A DNA stretch of 64,000 nucleotides from Artemisia argyi (Eukaryota > Streptophyta > Magnoliopsida > Asterales > Asteraceae). The position numbers were made by a program, and so were the translations under genes. The stretch covers positions 39,901,959 to 39,965,958 of the forward strand of contig CM060697.1 of NCBI GenBank assembly GCA_030686995.1, written 5' to 3'. A model generated the notes under the pieces. That model did not search any database. It saw only the letters and a list, made by a program, of their open reading frames with translations, and was not told where the DNA came from. Below are positions 10,786 through 22,286 of the stretch, one piece after another. Each line of letters starts with the position of its first letter. The first letter of the stretch is position 1.

Positions 10786-13151
10786 GTTGTACCTAATGCT
10801 TGCACACTTTATAAGAGCAATTATCACTTACATGATGAGACTCGGTGGGGATAAAGGCTAACTTTATGAGGGCAATTTGTCCCTTACATGATAAGAGTCG
10901 TTGTCCCTAAATACTCACTTGTTGAGAGCAATTGTACCTTTCTTTATGGGAGTCGTTGCCCCTAAACGCTTGCTCACTTGATGAGAGGAATTTTCATTGA
11001 CATGATGAGATCCGTTGTCCATAAGGCTAACTTTATGAGGGCGATTTGTCCCATACATGATAAGAGCCGTTGTCCCTAAAGGCATACAAGTTGAGAGCAA
11101 TTGTACCTTACATTATGGGAGCCGTTGTCCCAAAATGCTCGCTCACTTGTTGAGTGCAATTGCCATCCAAATGATGATAGCCGTTGTCCCTAATGCTTGC
11201 ACACTTGATAAGAGCAATTGTCACTTACATGATAAGACCCGTTGTCCCTAAAGGCTAACTTTATGAAGGCAATTTGTCCCTTACATGATAAGAGCCGCTG
11301 TCTCTAAAGACTCACTTGTTGAGAGCAATTGTACCTTACTTTATGGGAGCCGTTGTCCCTAAACGCTTGCTCACTTGGTGAGAGCAATTGCTCTTTACAT
11401 GATGATAGCCGTTGTCCCTAATGCTTGCACACTTTATAAGAGCAATTGTCACTTAAATGTTGAGACCCGTTGTCCCTAAAGGCTAACTTTATAAGGGCAA
11501 TTTTTCTCTTCCATGATAAGAGCCGTTGTCCCTAAAGGCTCACTTTTTGAGAGCAATTGTCTCTGACTTTATGGGAGCCGTTGTCCCAAAACGCCTGCTC
11601 ACTTGAAGAGAGCAATTGCCTTTTACATGATGATAGCCGTTGTCCCTAATGCTTGCACAGTTGATTAGAGCAATTGTCACTTACATGATGAGACCCGTTG
11701 TTCCTAAAGGCTAACTTTATGAGGGCAATTTGTCCCTTACATGATAAGAGCCGTTGTCCCTAAATACTCACTTGTTGAGAGCAATTGTACCTTACTTTAT
11801 GGGATTCGTTATACCTAAAGGCTTGCTCAGTTGATAGGAGCAATTGTCCTTTTCATGATGATAGTTGTTGTCCCTAATGCTTGCACACTTGACAAGAGCA
11901 ATTGTCCATTGCATGATGAGATCCGTTGTCCCTAAAGGCTAACTTTATGAGGGCGATCTGTCCCTTACATGATAAGAGCCGGTGTCACTAAAGGCTCACT
12001 TGTTGAGAGCAATTGTACCTTAGTTTATGGGATACGTTGTCCCTAAATGCTTGCTCACCTGATGAGATCAATTTCCCTTTACATGATTATAGCCATTGTC
12101 CCTATTGCTTGCGCACTTGATAAGAGCAATTGTCAATTACATGTTGAAATCTGTTGTCCTTAAAGGCTAACTTTATGAGGGCAATTTGTTCCTTACATAA
12201 TAAGATTCATTGTCCCTAAAGGCTCACTTGTTGAGAGCAATTGTACCTTAATTTATGGGATCCATTGTCTCTAAACACTTGCTCACTTGATGAGAGCAAT
12301 TGCCCTTTACATGATGATAGCCGTTGTCCATAAAGCTTAGACAATTGATAAGATAAATTGTCATTAACATGATGAGATCCGTTGTCCCTAAAGGCTAACT
12401 TTATGAGGGCAATTTGTCCCTTACATAATAAGAGCCGTTCTCCATAAAGGCTAACTTGCTGAGAGCAATTGAACCTTACTTTATGTGATCCGTTGTCCTT
12501 AAACGCTTGCTCACTAGATAAGAGCAATTGCCTTTTACATGAGGATAGCCATTGTCCCTAATGCTTAAAAACTCGATAAGAGCAATTGTAACTTACATGA
12601 TGAGATCTGTTGTCCCTAAAGGCTCACTTCTTGAGAGCAATTGTACCTTAGTTTATGGGATTTGTTGTCCCTAAACGCTTGCTCACTTAATGAGAGCAAT
12701 CACCCATTACATGAGTACTGTGGTTGTCCCTAATGCTTGCATACTCGATAAGAGCAATTGTCACTTACATGATGAGATCCGTTGTCCCTAAAGGCTAACT
12801 TTATGAGGGAAATTTTTCCCTTACATAATAAGAACCGTTGTCTCTAAAGACTCACTTGTTGAGAGCAATTGTACCTTACTTTAGGGGATTCGTTGTCCCT
12901 TAACACTTGCTCACTTGATGAGAGCAATTTCCCTTTACATGATGATAGCCGTTGTCCCTAATGCTTACACACTCGATAAGTGCAATTGTCACGTACATGA
13001 TAAGATCCGTTGTCCCTAAAGGCTATCTTTATAAGGGCAATTTGTCTCTTCCATGATAAGAGCCGTTGTCCCTAAAGGCTCACTTGTTGAGAATAATTGT
13101 ACCTGACTTTATAGGAGCCGTTGTCCCTAAACACTCACTTGATGAGAGCAA
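10786..13151 (+). repeat. Satellite array S2c, up to the inversion
   Basis: Forward-oriented satellite. Up to about 12313 it is the rest of the duplicated block; beyond that it is ordinary array. The orientation changes at about 13152. It holds no gene. Confidence 0.95.
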
Positions 13152-13165
13152 TTTAAGAGACAAAT
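13140..13165. other. Satellite orientation switch
   Basis: The + strand reads CACTTGATGAGAGCAATTT in the forward orientation, then directly AAGAGACAAATTGCCC, which is satellite in the reverse orientation. Every later satellite stretch in the window is reverse. Forward sequence at about 13021-13052 is similar to the reverse complement of the first bases right of the switch, so an inverted pair flanks a spacer of roughly 100 bp. Confidence 0.85.
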
Positions 13166-15065
13166 TGCCCTTATAGAGGTAGCCTTTATAGACAATTGAT
13201 AGTGACAATTCCTCTTATCAAGTGTGGAAGCATTAGGGACAAAGTCTATCATCATGTAAAGGGAACTGCTCTCATCAAGTGAGCAAGCATTTAGGGACAA
13301 TGGCTCCCATAAAATTAGGTACTATTGCTCTCAATGAGTGAGCTTTTAGGGACAACAGCTCTTATCATGTATGGGAAAATTGCCCTCATAAATTTAGCCT
13401 TTAGGGACAACGGATCTCATCGTGCAAGTGACAATTGCTCTTGTCAAGTGTGCAACATTAGGGACAACGGCTATCATCATGTAAAGGGGAATTCCTCTCA
13501 TCAAGTGAGCATGCGTTTAGGGATAACGACTCCCATAAAGTAAGGTACAATTGCTCTCTCAACAAGTGAGCCTTTAGGGACAACGACTCTTATCATGTAC
13601 GGGACAAATTGCCCTTATAAAGGTAGCCTTTAAAAACAACGGATCTTATCGTGTAAGTGACAATTCCTCGTATCAAGTGTGGAAGCATTAGGGACAACGG
13701 CTATCATCATGTAAAGGGCAATTGCTCTAATCAAGTGAGCAAGCATTTAGGGACAACGGCTCCCAAAAAGCAAGGTACAATTGCTCTCAACAAGTGAGCC
13801 TTTAGGGACAAGGACTCTTATCATGTAAGGGACAAATTGCCCTCAGAAAGTTAGCCTTTAGGGACAACGGATCTCATAATGCAAGTGACAATTGCTCTTG
13901 TCAAGTGTGCAAGCATTAGGGAGAACGGCTATCATCATGTAAAGGGGAATTGCTCTCATCAAGTGAGCAAGCGTTTAGGGACAACGGCTCCCATAAAGTA
14001 AGGTACAATTGCTCTCAACAAATGAACTTTTAGGGACAATGGCTCTTATCATGTAAGGTAACCTTTATAGGCAACGGATCTCTTCATGTAAGTGACAATT
14101 CCTCTTATCAAGTGTGGAAGCATTAGGGACAACGTCTATCATCATGTAAAGGGCAATTGCTCTCATCAAGTGAGTAAGCATTTAAGGAAAACGGCTCCCA
14201 TAATGTTAGGTACAATTTCTCTCAACAAGTGAGCGTTTACGGACAACGGCTCTTATTATATAAGGGAAAATTGCCCTTGTAAAGTTAGCCTTTAGGGACA
14301 ACGGATCTCATCATGTAAGTGATAATTGCTCTTATCAAGTGTGCAAGCATTGGGGACATCGGCTATCATCATGTAAAGGGCAATTGTTTTCATCAAGTGA
14401 GCAAGCGTTTAGGGACAATGGCTCCCATAAAGTAAGGTACAATTGCTCTCAACAAGTGAGCCTTTAGGGACAACGACTCTTAACATGGAAGGGACAAATT
14501 GCCCTTATAAAGTTAGCCTTTTCAGATAACGGATCTCATCAGGTAAGTGACAATTCCTCTTATCAAGTGTGGAAGCATTAGGGACAACGGCTATCATCAT
14601 GTAAAGGGCAATTGCTCTCATCAAGTGAGCAATCGTTTAGGGACAACGGCTCCCATAAAGTAAGGTACAATTGCTCTCAACAAGTGAGCCTTTAGGGACA
14701 ACGGCTCTTATCATGTAAGGGACAAATGCCCTCATAAAGTTAGTCTTTAGGGACAGCAGATCTCATCATGCAAGTGACTATTGGTCTTATCAAGTGTGCA
14801 AGCATTAGGGACAACAGCTATCATCATGTAAAAGGAAATTGCACTCATCAAGTGAGCAAGTGTTTAGGGACAACGGCTCAAATAAAGTAAGGTAGAAATG
14901 CTCTCAACAAGTGAGCCTTTAGGGATAAAGTAAGGTAGAAATGCTCTCAACAAGTGAGCCTTTAGGGATAAAGTAAGGTACAAATGCTCTCAACAAGTGA
15001 GCCTTTAGGGATAAAGGCTATTATCATGTAAGGGACAAATTGCCCTGATAAAGTTAGCCTTTAGG
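13152..15065 (-). repeat. Satellite array S3, inverted
   Basis: The same satellite family in reverse orientation (AGGGACAACGG on the + strand). Two 228-bp variants alternate. One has AATTCCTCTTATCAAGTGTGG (about 13207, 13681, 14102, 14550) and the other AATTGCTCTTGTCAAGTGTGC, giving a second-order period near 450 bp. It ends in the TSD of N4. Confidence 0.93.
14885..15013. repeat. Local 43-bp triplication in satellite
   Basis: A 43-bp segment beginning AAAGTAAGGTA(G/C)AAATGC and ending TTTAGGGAT occurs three times head to tail, with phase marks at 14887, 14930 and 14973. It is shorter than a full satellite subunit (55 bp), so it arose by local slippage or unequal exchange. Confidence 0.9.
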
Positions 15066-17073
15066 AACCAAAACCCTAACTCTCTCTCTCTACGGGCGAA
15101 TTCCAGCAGCCTTTAGCCACCATCTCCTCTTCTTTTTCAGTGGTATGCAATCAATTATTGGGTTGTCATTATCTACGAGTTGGTGTGCTAACAATTTTTT
15201 CTTTTGGCGGCTGGAAACCCTAAGGCTTTCAATCGATCTTGTTTCCTGGATTCATTAGGCGGTTTTACAATCGTTTATACATATGGGTCGATCTCCTTAT
15301 TGTTGCACTTTGTTTAATCAAATTTCTGGTTAAAGTGTCTCATTCTATTTGATACCCAATTAGGGTTTCGTTTTTAGTGTGCAATAAAGGGTGTGGTTTT
15401 ATGATCGCTACAGGTTTGCAAGTTTAGGTTGGTTTATTTTTAAATCGATCTTATATTCAGATGGCGTATTATTGTTTGGAGCCTTTTTGGGTTTCGTTGA
15501 TTACTTTGCTGGTATATGGTGATCGTGGCTTGTTTATCATTCAAACATGGCGCGTTCAGTTGTGTGATGGTTGTGATTAGCTTGCTGCTGCTCCGCTTTC
15601 AGTTGCTTCGAAACCTTTTTTGGGTTTCTGATTTCAGCGTGCAAGTTTAATGGTTTGGTTCCTGGGGTACTTCAACGACCAACAAACCTTATGGGTTTGT
15701 TTATTCTATATTGATTGGTCCATCACCCATTGCTGGGGTTTGTTATGCCGTTTGGTTGGAAGTTGGGTGTGATTATGTTTGGAAGTTTGCGGCTGTTGTG
15801 ACATTGTTTGGGGGTTACGAGAGAGATGGTAGACAAGTTGGGAGGGTACCTAGTTCAAAAACCCTTGTTATTGTTGCTGGTGTTTGTCATGTTTAGGAAT
15901 CCGTGTTCGTTCTAAGTTGTGCTGCCAATCCTACTTAAACGGTTGAGCGATGCTACTGATTTCTATGGAAGTTAGGGTTGATTATGCTAATCACCCTTGT
16001 GTTTGTCTATGGCAATTATGATACCGTCGGGTAGCATTCTGATCTTGGTTGCTTGTGGCAGCTAATTGGTACATAATCTTGTCATAGTATGATGTTCTTT
16101 ATTGCAGTCTTTTGTTACTTGATCATTGGTTATCTTCATGTGTCTCATTCGGATGGGTTGGAAGATTGGGTTAAGTTACTATATGCTGGAAGTTAGGGTC
16201 GTTTAGACCATGTCTATGTTTCAAATTTGATTTGCTACGGATTCCACTCTTATCAGGTTATTAGATTATGCTTTTGTATAATACTAATAGAAGTTGCAAA
16301 TGGATTTGTTTATGAGTAGTCACTTGGAAGCCGGGGAAACTGTGGTATGGGCTTCTTCATGTTCAAAATCTGGATCGCTAAGATGACGAAGAAGACTCAA
16401 GTGTTTTTGTTGAGTTGTGATGTATTGTATTTTACTTTTAGTCATTGCTAGTTGAATGGATTTGGAAGTTATAAGAATGGCCTGTCATTCTTATAAGGTT
16501 AGGTCGTGTCCTAAGGGACATAGATGAGAGACTCACTCTCATCCATTGTACTTCAATGTTTTTTTTTTTTTTTTTTTTTTTTACAAAAAAAGGTAAAATA
16601 TATTAAATAAAATGGAAAGTTAACTACAAACAAAAGCACAAGAGGAGAAAAAAGAATAGGACAACCCCTATCACAATTCTCTCTTGCCTAGAAACAAAAG
16701 TACCATAAAATAACAATAGACAAACCAAACTGATAACAACTAAGCTGCAAATACAAAAGAAAACAAATGACCAAAACTGCAAGTCCATAACCATAAGCAA
16801 CCCCCTGAAATCAAATTCAAAATATAGACAGCTTGATCTAGAACTACTTGTGAACTCTGAATACATGGGGTACTCCAAAGGAATCAACCAAAAGAGCTCC
16901 AAACATCACCATTCACAAGCAGTCCATAGAAAGCAAAGACTAAACCTGAAAGCAGGGGAGAAAATGCATACAAAAGGGACCAAATGCAGCAGAAACCACA
17001 AGATTAATAACCAAGTAGAACCAGATAATCAAAACACCAAAGCAGCAACAATCTCCATGATCTTTGAAGATAT

Positions 17074-18018
17074 TCAGTTCTTGTAAACTTCAGCATCAGG
17101 CCTCAATACACTCTTGCCTGGAAAAGGAATAATCTTCAGCATAACAACATCAGACAGAATAGCCAAAGGAAGCATCCAGGTCTGCATAGTTTGAAACTCA
17201 GATCTGGAAATGGATGAATCACCAATAACATCAATCATCCAAACACCTTGTCTCGTTAAAAAACCTTGCCAAATAAAAACCCTGTGGGAAAACTTTGAGC
17301 AAGGAAAAAGAGTACAAGGTAAATTCGCGTTAGAGTACCAAAAGATCAAATCAAAAAGAGCGCAACTCCTGCTAACCCAAACCACCCCATACCCCAACCA
17401 AGAATCAAAGAACCCCATTAACATAGTAAAGAACAGAATAATATTCCAACAGAACCCATACCCAAACCTAACAATCATAAAATCAACTGATATCCAGAAA
17501 ACAAACCAAACCATGGGAAACCACAAAGGAAAACAGTCAATGCAATCAAACCCATAGATACCGGCATTACTCCAAAACCTAATAGTCCTCAGCAGGCCCT
17601 CCTTAGGGATGAAATAAACCAAAATCCATGCAAGATAATTGACTGAGTTCTTGTTAGCCATCCAAATACTCCATCTGACCAGGTAGACAGAACCATCACC
17701 ATCATCACAATCAAAAATTTGATTGCAATTCCAAAACCCGGTACCTGGACAGAACCAACAGACCCACCACACACGAAAATCAACGGGCCTGTAAGCAAAA
17801 AGGCAATATCGAGAAGTGATATGATAAAACATAAAACAATGATTCAAAATAGGCCTAAACCATAGATAATACCAAACATCATGTAGCAACAATGATCTGT
17901 TCATGTAACTGAAACAGAGCATGTGTATAAGTAACATGAGCCAAGTATTAAGTAATGCCATAATCACCATAATGACTCCTACTACCATCACAGAACTGAT
18001 TTCCACCATTACCACCAT
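17074..18018 (-). CDS. P1 downstream frame (ORF3 candidate), 314 codons
   Basis: A long open frame starts inside the end of ORF2 (overlap 71 nt) and fills most of what would be the 3' UTR. The product is very hydrophobic and rich in Trp, Phe and Cys, with several possible membrane segments. Its last third shares a strongly conserved stretch with P3 and P4: WVSRSCALF, FWYSN, CTLFPCSKFSHRVFIWQGFL and RQG.WMID. It lacks the CTTDER repeats of P3 and P4. I do not recognise a family. It could be a real third product, or a conserved 3' UTR that happens to be open. Staying open in a diverged, truncated copy favours some constraint but does not prove translation. Confidence 0.4.
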   Translation of the reverse strand: MVVMVEISSVMVVGVIMVIMALLNTWLMLLIHMLCFSYMNRSLLLHDVWYYLWFRPILNHCFMFYHITSRYCLFAYRPVDFRVWWVCWFCPGTGFWNCNQIFDCDDGDGSVYLVRWSIWMANKNSVNYLAWILVYFIPKEGLLRTIRFWSNAGIYGFDCIDCFPLWFPMVWFVFWISVDFMIVRFGYGFCWNIILFFTMLMGFFDSWLGYGVVWVSRSCALFDLIFWYSNANLPCTLFPCSKFSHRVFIWQGFLTRQGVWMIDVIGDSSISRSEFQTMQTWMLPLAILSDVVMLKIIPFPGKSVLRPDAEVYKN

Positions 18019-18541
18019 CTGTAGTCTTCAACGGAATCTTCCAGACTAAAGCAGCCCTCCTAGCTTCCAAAGATTGCTTGATTTTCAGACCCATCAATTT
18101 ATGCCTCACCGTATCCACAATAATCTTAAAAAGAGTCTCATCAGTCCTGAAATCATTTTGAAAAATCCTGATATTGCGTTCTTGCCATAAGAAATACACC
18201 ACAACACCAAAGACTAACCGCTGAATGACACTCCAAATGGAGTTGTTAGCAGTCTTAATAGCCAAACCCGACACCACTTCAGCCCAATTACATGACAAAT
18301 CCTCAAGTTTGCATAACGGCTTCAAATTATCCCACACCCTTTTAGAGAACTCACATTTAAAAAACAGATGACAATGAGTCTCATCATCATTATTGCAAAG
18401 AGGACACAGAACACTAGAGACATTAAACCATTTGGAAATTCTGTCGGTAGTTTTGAGTCTGCCACGCATTGCCATCCAAAGCACAAAGGCGTGCCTAGGA
18501 ATACATTGAGTGAACCAAATAAGCTTATACCAAATAACCTT
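17948..18541 (-). pseudogene. P1 ORF2 C-terminal fragment (zf-RVT)
   Basis: Only about the last 200 residues of a LINE reverse-transcriptase polyprotein survive, starting at SPKVIWYKLIWF. The zf-RVT region is clear: the QCIPRHAFVLWMAMRGRL motif is followed by CPLC-(x8)-CHLFF and VWDNL. The endonuclease and RT domains are missing because the LINE is 5'-truncated. The open frame runs a few codons further into copied satellite sequence upstream. Similarity to P3 ORF2 is clear but many residues differ, so this is another subfamily. It cannot be functional. Confidence 0.88.
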
Positions 18542-18604
18542 AGGGCTCATCATGCAAGTGACAATTACTCTTGTCAAGTTTACCAAATAAGCTTATACCA
18601 AATA
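18514..18604. other. Complex 5' junction of P1 with satellite filler
   Basis: After the truncated LINE (ending ACCAAATAAGCTTATACC at 18514-18531) come 34 nt of satellite at 18546-18579. These are identical to 18689-18722 in the array beyond N4. A second copy of the same LINE end follows (18582-18604), then the TSD. The rare variant ACAATTACTCTTGTC in both places points to local copying. Confidence 0.8.
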
Positions 18605-18662
18605 CTTCAATGTTTTTGGTTAATGTATTTTACCGGGTGCAGCATTACTCCCCTTTACCCAA

Positions 18663-21600
18663 AAAGTTAGCCTTTAGGGACAACGGATCTCATCATGCAA
18701 GTGACAATTACTCTTGTCAAGTGTGCAAGCATTAGGGACAACGACTATCATCATGTAAAGGGCAAGTGCACTCATCAAGTGAGCAAGCGTTTAGGGACAA
18801 AGGCTACCATAAAGTAAGGTACAATTGCTCTCAACAAGTGAGCCTTAAGGGACAACGGCTCCTATCATGTAAGGGACAAATTGCCCTCATAAATTAGCCT
18901 TTAGGGACAGCGGATCTCATCATGCAAGTGACAATTGCTCTTGTCAAGTGTGCAAGCATTAGGGACAACGGCTATCATCATGTAAAGGGCAATTGCTCTC
19001 ATCAAGTGAGCAAGCGTTTAGGGACAACGGCTCCCATAAAGTAAGGTACAATTGCTCTCAACAAGTGAAACTTTAGGGACAACGGCTCTTATCATGTAAG
19101 GGACAAATTGCCCTTATAAAGGTAGCCTTTATAGGCAACGGATCTCTTCATGTAAGTGACAATTCCTCAAATCAAGTGTGGAAGCATTAGGGACAACGTC
19201 TATCATCATGTAAAGGGCAATTGATCTTATCAAGTAAGCAAGCATTTAAGAACAACGGCTGTACCATTGCTCTCAACAAGTGAGCGTTTAGGGACAACGG
19301 CTATTATCATGTAAGGGAAAATTGCCTTCATAAAGTTAGCATTTAAGGACAACGGATCTCATCATGTAAGTGACAATTGCTCTTATCAACTGTGCAAGCA
19401 TTGGGGACATCGGCTATCATCATGTAAAGGGCAATTACTCTCATCAAGTGAGCAAGCGTTTAGGGTCAACAATTCCCATAAAGTATGGTACAATTGCTGT
19501 TAACAAGTGAGCGTTTAGTAACAACGGCTCTTAACACGGAAGGGACAAATTGCCCTTATAAAGTTAGCCATTAGAGACAACGGATCTCATCATTTAAATG
19601 ACAATTCCTCTTATCAAGTGTGGAAGCATTAGGGAATATGTCTATCATCATGTAAAGGGCAATTGCTCTCATCAAATGAGCAAGCATTTAGGGACAACGA
19701 CTCCCATAAAGTTAGGTACAATTTCTCTCAACAAGTAAGCGTTTAGGGACAACGGTTCTTATTATATAAGGGAAAATTGACCTCCTAAAGTTAGCCTTTA
19801 GGGACAACGGATCTCATCACGTAAGTGACAATTGCTCTTATCAAGTGTGCAAGCATTGGGGACATCGGCTATCATCATGTAAAGGGCAATTGTTTTCATC
19901 AAGTGAGCAAGCGTTTAGGGACAATGGCTCCCATAAAGTAAGGTACAGTTACTCTCAACAAGTGAGCCTTTAGGGACAACGGCTCCCATCATGTAAGGGA
20001 CAAATTGCCCTCATAAATTAGCCTTTAGGGACAACGGATCTCATCATGCAAGTGACAATTGCTCTTGTCAAGTGTGCCAGCATTGAGGACAGCGGCTATC
20101 ATCATGTAAAGGGCAATTGCTCTCATCAAGTGAGCAAGCGTTTAGGGACAACGGCTCTTATCATGTAAGGGACAAATTGCCCTTACAAAGGTAGCCTTTA
20201 TAGTCAACGGATCTCTTCATGTAAGTGACAATTCCTCTAATCAAGTGTGGAAGTATTAGGGACAACGTCTATCATCATGTAAAGGGCAATTGCTCTCATC
20301 AAGTGAGCAAGCATTTTAGGACAACGGCTGTACTATTGCTCTCAACAAGTGAGCGTTTAGGGACAATGGCTCTTATCATGTAAGGGAAAGTTGCCTTGGT
20401 AAAGTTGGCCTTTAAGGACAAAGGATCTCATCATGTAAGTGACAATTTCTCTTATTAAGTGAGCAAGCATTGGGCAAATCGGCTATCATCATATAAAGGG
20501 CAATTGCTCTCATCAAGTGAGCAAGCGTTTAGGGACAACGAATCCCGTAAAGTAAGGTACAATTGCTCTCAAGAAGTGCGCCTTTAGGGACAACGGCTCT
20601 TAACATGGAAGGGACAAATTACACTTATAAAGTTAGCCTTTACAGATAACGGATCTCATCATGTAAATAACAATTCCTCTTATCAAGTGTGGAAGCATTA
20701 GGGACAACGGCTATCATCACGTAAAGGGCAATTGCTCTCATCAAGTGAGCAAGCGTTTAGGGACAACGGCTCCCATAAAGTAAGGTACAATTGCTCTCAA
20801 CAAGTGAGCCTTTAGAGACAACGGCTCTTATAATGTAAGGGACAAATTTCCCTCATAAAGTTAGCCTTTAGGAACAACGGATCTCATAATGCAAGTGACA
20901 ATTGCTCTTGTCAAGTGTGCAAGCATTAGGGAGAACGGCTATCATCATGTAAAGGGGAATTACTCTCATCAAGTGTGCAAGCGTTTAAGGACAACGGCTC
21001 CCATAAAGTAAGGTACAATTGCTCTTAACAAGTGAACCTTTAGGGACAACGGCTCTTATCATGTAAGGGACAAATTCCCCTCATAAAGTTATCCTTTAGT
21101 GACAACGGATCTCATCATGTAAGTGACAAATCCTTTTATATAGTGTGGAAGCATTAGGGACAACGGCTATCATCATGTAAAGGGGAATTGCTCTCATTAA
21201 GTAAGCTAGCGTTTAGGGGCAACGGCTCCTACAAAGTAAGGTACAATTGCTCTGAACAATTAAGTCTTTAGGGACAACGACTCTTATCATGGAAGGGAGA
21301 AATTGCCCTTATATAGGTAGCCTTTAGAGCAACGGATATCATCATGTAAGTGACAATTCCTCATATCAAGTATGGAAGCATTTGGGACAACGACCATCAT
21401 CATGTAAAGGGCAATTGCCCTCATCAAGGGAGCAAGCGTTTAGGGACAACGACTCCCATAAAGTAAGGTACAATTGCTCTCTCAACAAGTGAGCCTTTAG
21501 GGACAACGGCTCTTATCATGTAAGGGACAAATTGGCCTTATAAAGGTAACCTTTAAAGACAACGGACCTTATTATGTAAGTGACAATTCCTCGTCTCAAG

Positions 21601-22286
21601 TGTGGAAGCATTAGGGACAACGGCTATCATCATGTAAAGGGCAATTGCTCTCATCAAGTGAGCAAATATTTAGGGACAACGACTCCCAAAAAGTAAGTTA
21701 CAATTGCTCTCAACAAGTGAGCCTTTAGGGACAACGGCTATTATCATGTATGGGACAAATTGCCCTCAGAAAGTTAGCCTTTAGGGACAACGGATCTCAT
21801 AATGCATGTGACAATTGCTCTTGTCAAGTGTGCAAGCATTAGGGAGAACGGCTATCATCATGTAAAGGGGAATTGCTCTCATCAAGTGAGCAAGCGTTTA
21901 GGGACAACGACTCCATTAAAGTATGGTACAATTGCTCTCAACAAATGAACCTTTAGGGACAACGGCTCTTATCATGCTAGGGACAAATTTCCCTTATAAA
22001 GGTAACCTTTATAGGCAACGGATCTCTTCATGTAAGTGACAATTCCTCTTATCAAGTGTAGAAGCATTAGGGACAACGTCTATCATCATGTAAAGGGCAA
22101 TTGCTCTCATCAAGTGAGCAAGCATTTAGGGACAACGGCTCCCATAAAGTTAGGTACAATTTCTCCCAACAAGTGAGCGTTTAGGGACAACAGCTCTTAT
22201 TATATAAGGGAAAATTGCCCTCATAAAGTTAGCCTTTAGGGACAACGGATCTCATCATGTAAGTGACAATTACTCTTATCAAGTAA
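18663..22286 (-). repeat. Satellite array S4, inverted
   Basis: Reverse-oriented satellite with the same alternating 228-bp variants as S3. Some subunits are partly deleted, for example near 19255 and 20330 where the CCCATAAAGTAAGG part is lost. It holds no gene. It ends at the start of N5. Confidence 0.94.

Larger units (their letters stand above)
1..12313 (+). repeat. Segmental duplication of the satellite block (1-3373 and 5320-12313)
   Basis: Positions 1-3373 match 5320-12313 with only scattered differences once N2 and N3, each with one TSD copy, are removed from the second copy. Shared private variants show this is a block duplication rather than ordinary satellite similarity, for example a subunit GTTGTACCTAATGC and a run CCATTGTCTCTAAACACTTG. 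The second copy holds N2 and N3 and the first does not, so those insertions came after the duplication. Confidence 0.85.
16564..18602 (-). mobile_element. P1, 5'-truncated poly(A)-type LINE
   Basis: This minus-strand LINE fragment of ~2.0 kb lies in the tail of N4. A T run of about 24 bases (its poly(A) tail) directly follows TACTTCAATG. The TSD TACTTCAATGTTTTT is at 16549-16563 and 18603-18617. Only the end of ORF2, the downstream frame and the 3' UTR remain. It is clearly diverged from P2-P4. Its 5' junction is complex, with a copied satellite piece. Confidence 0.9.
15066..18662 (+). mobile_element. N4, non-coding element interrupted by P1
   Basis: This N-family element starts AACCAAAACCCTAACTCTC. 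It is bounded by a TSD close to AAAGTTAGCCTTTAGG (15050-15065 and 18663-18678). LINE P1 splits its tail: the left part ends at 16563 and the tail resumes at 18603 with TACTTCAATGTTTTTGG and ends CCTTTACCCAAAAAG. Just before the break is an 8-bp stem GATGAGAG/CTCTCATC (16523-16543). Leader hairpins lie at 15610-15628 and 15974-15997. No coding capacity is recognised. Confidence 0.87.

Noticed and set aside
18663..22286. Regular direct repeats resembling a CRISPR array
   Set aside because: The 'spacers' are themselves repeated satellite, there are no cas genes, and the setting is a plant nuclear genome.
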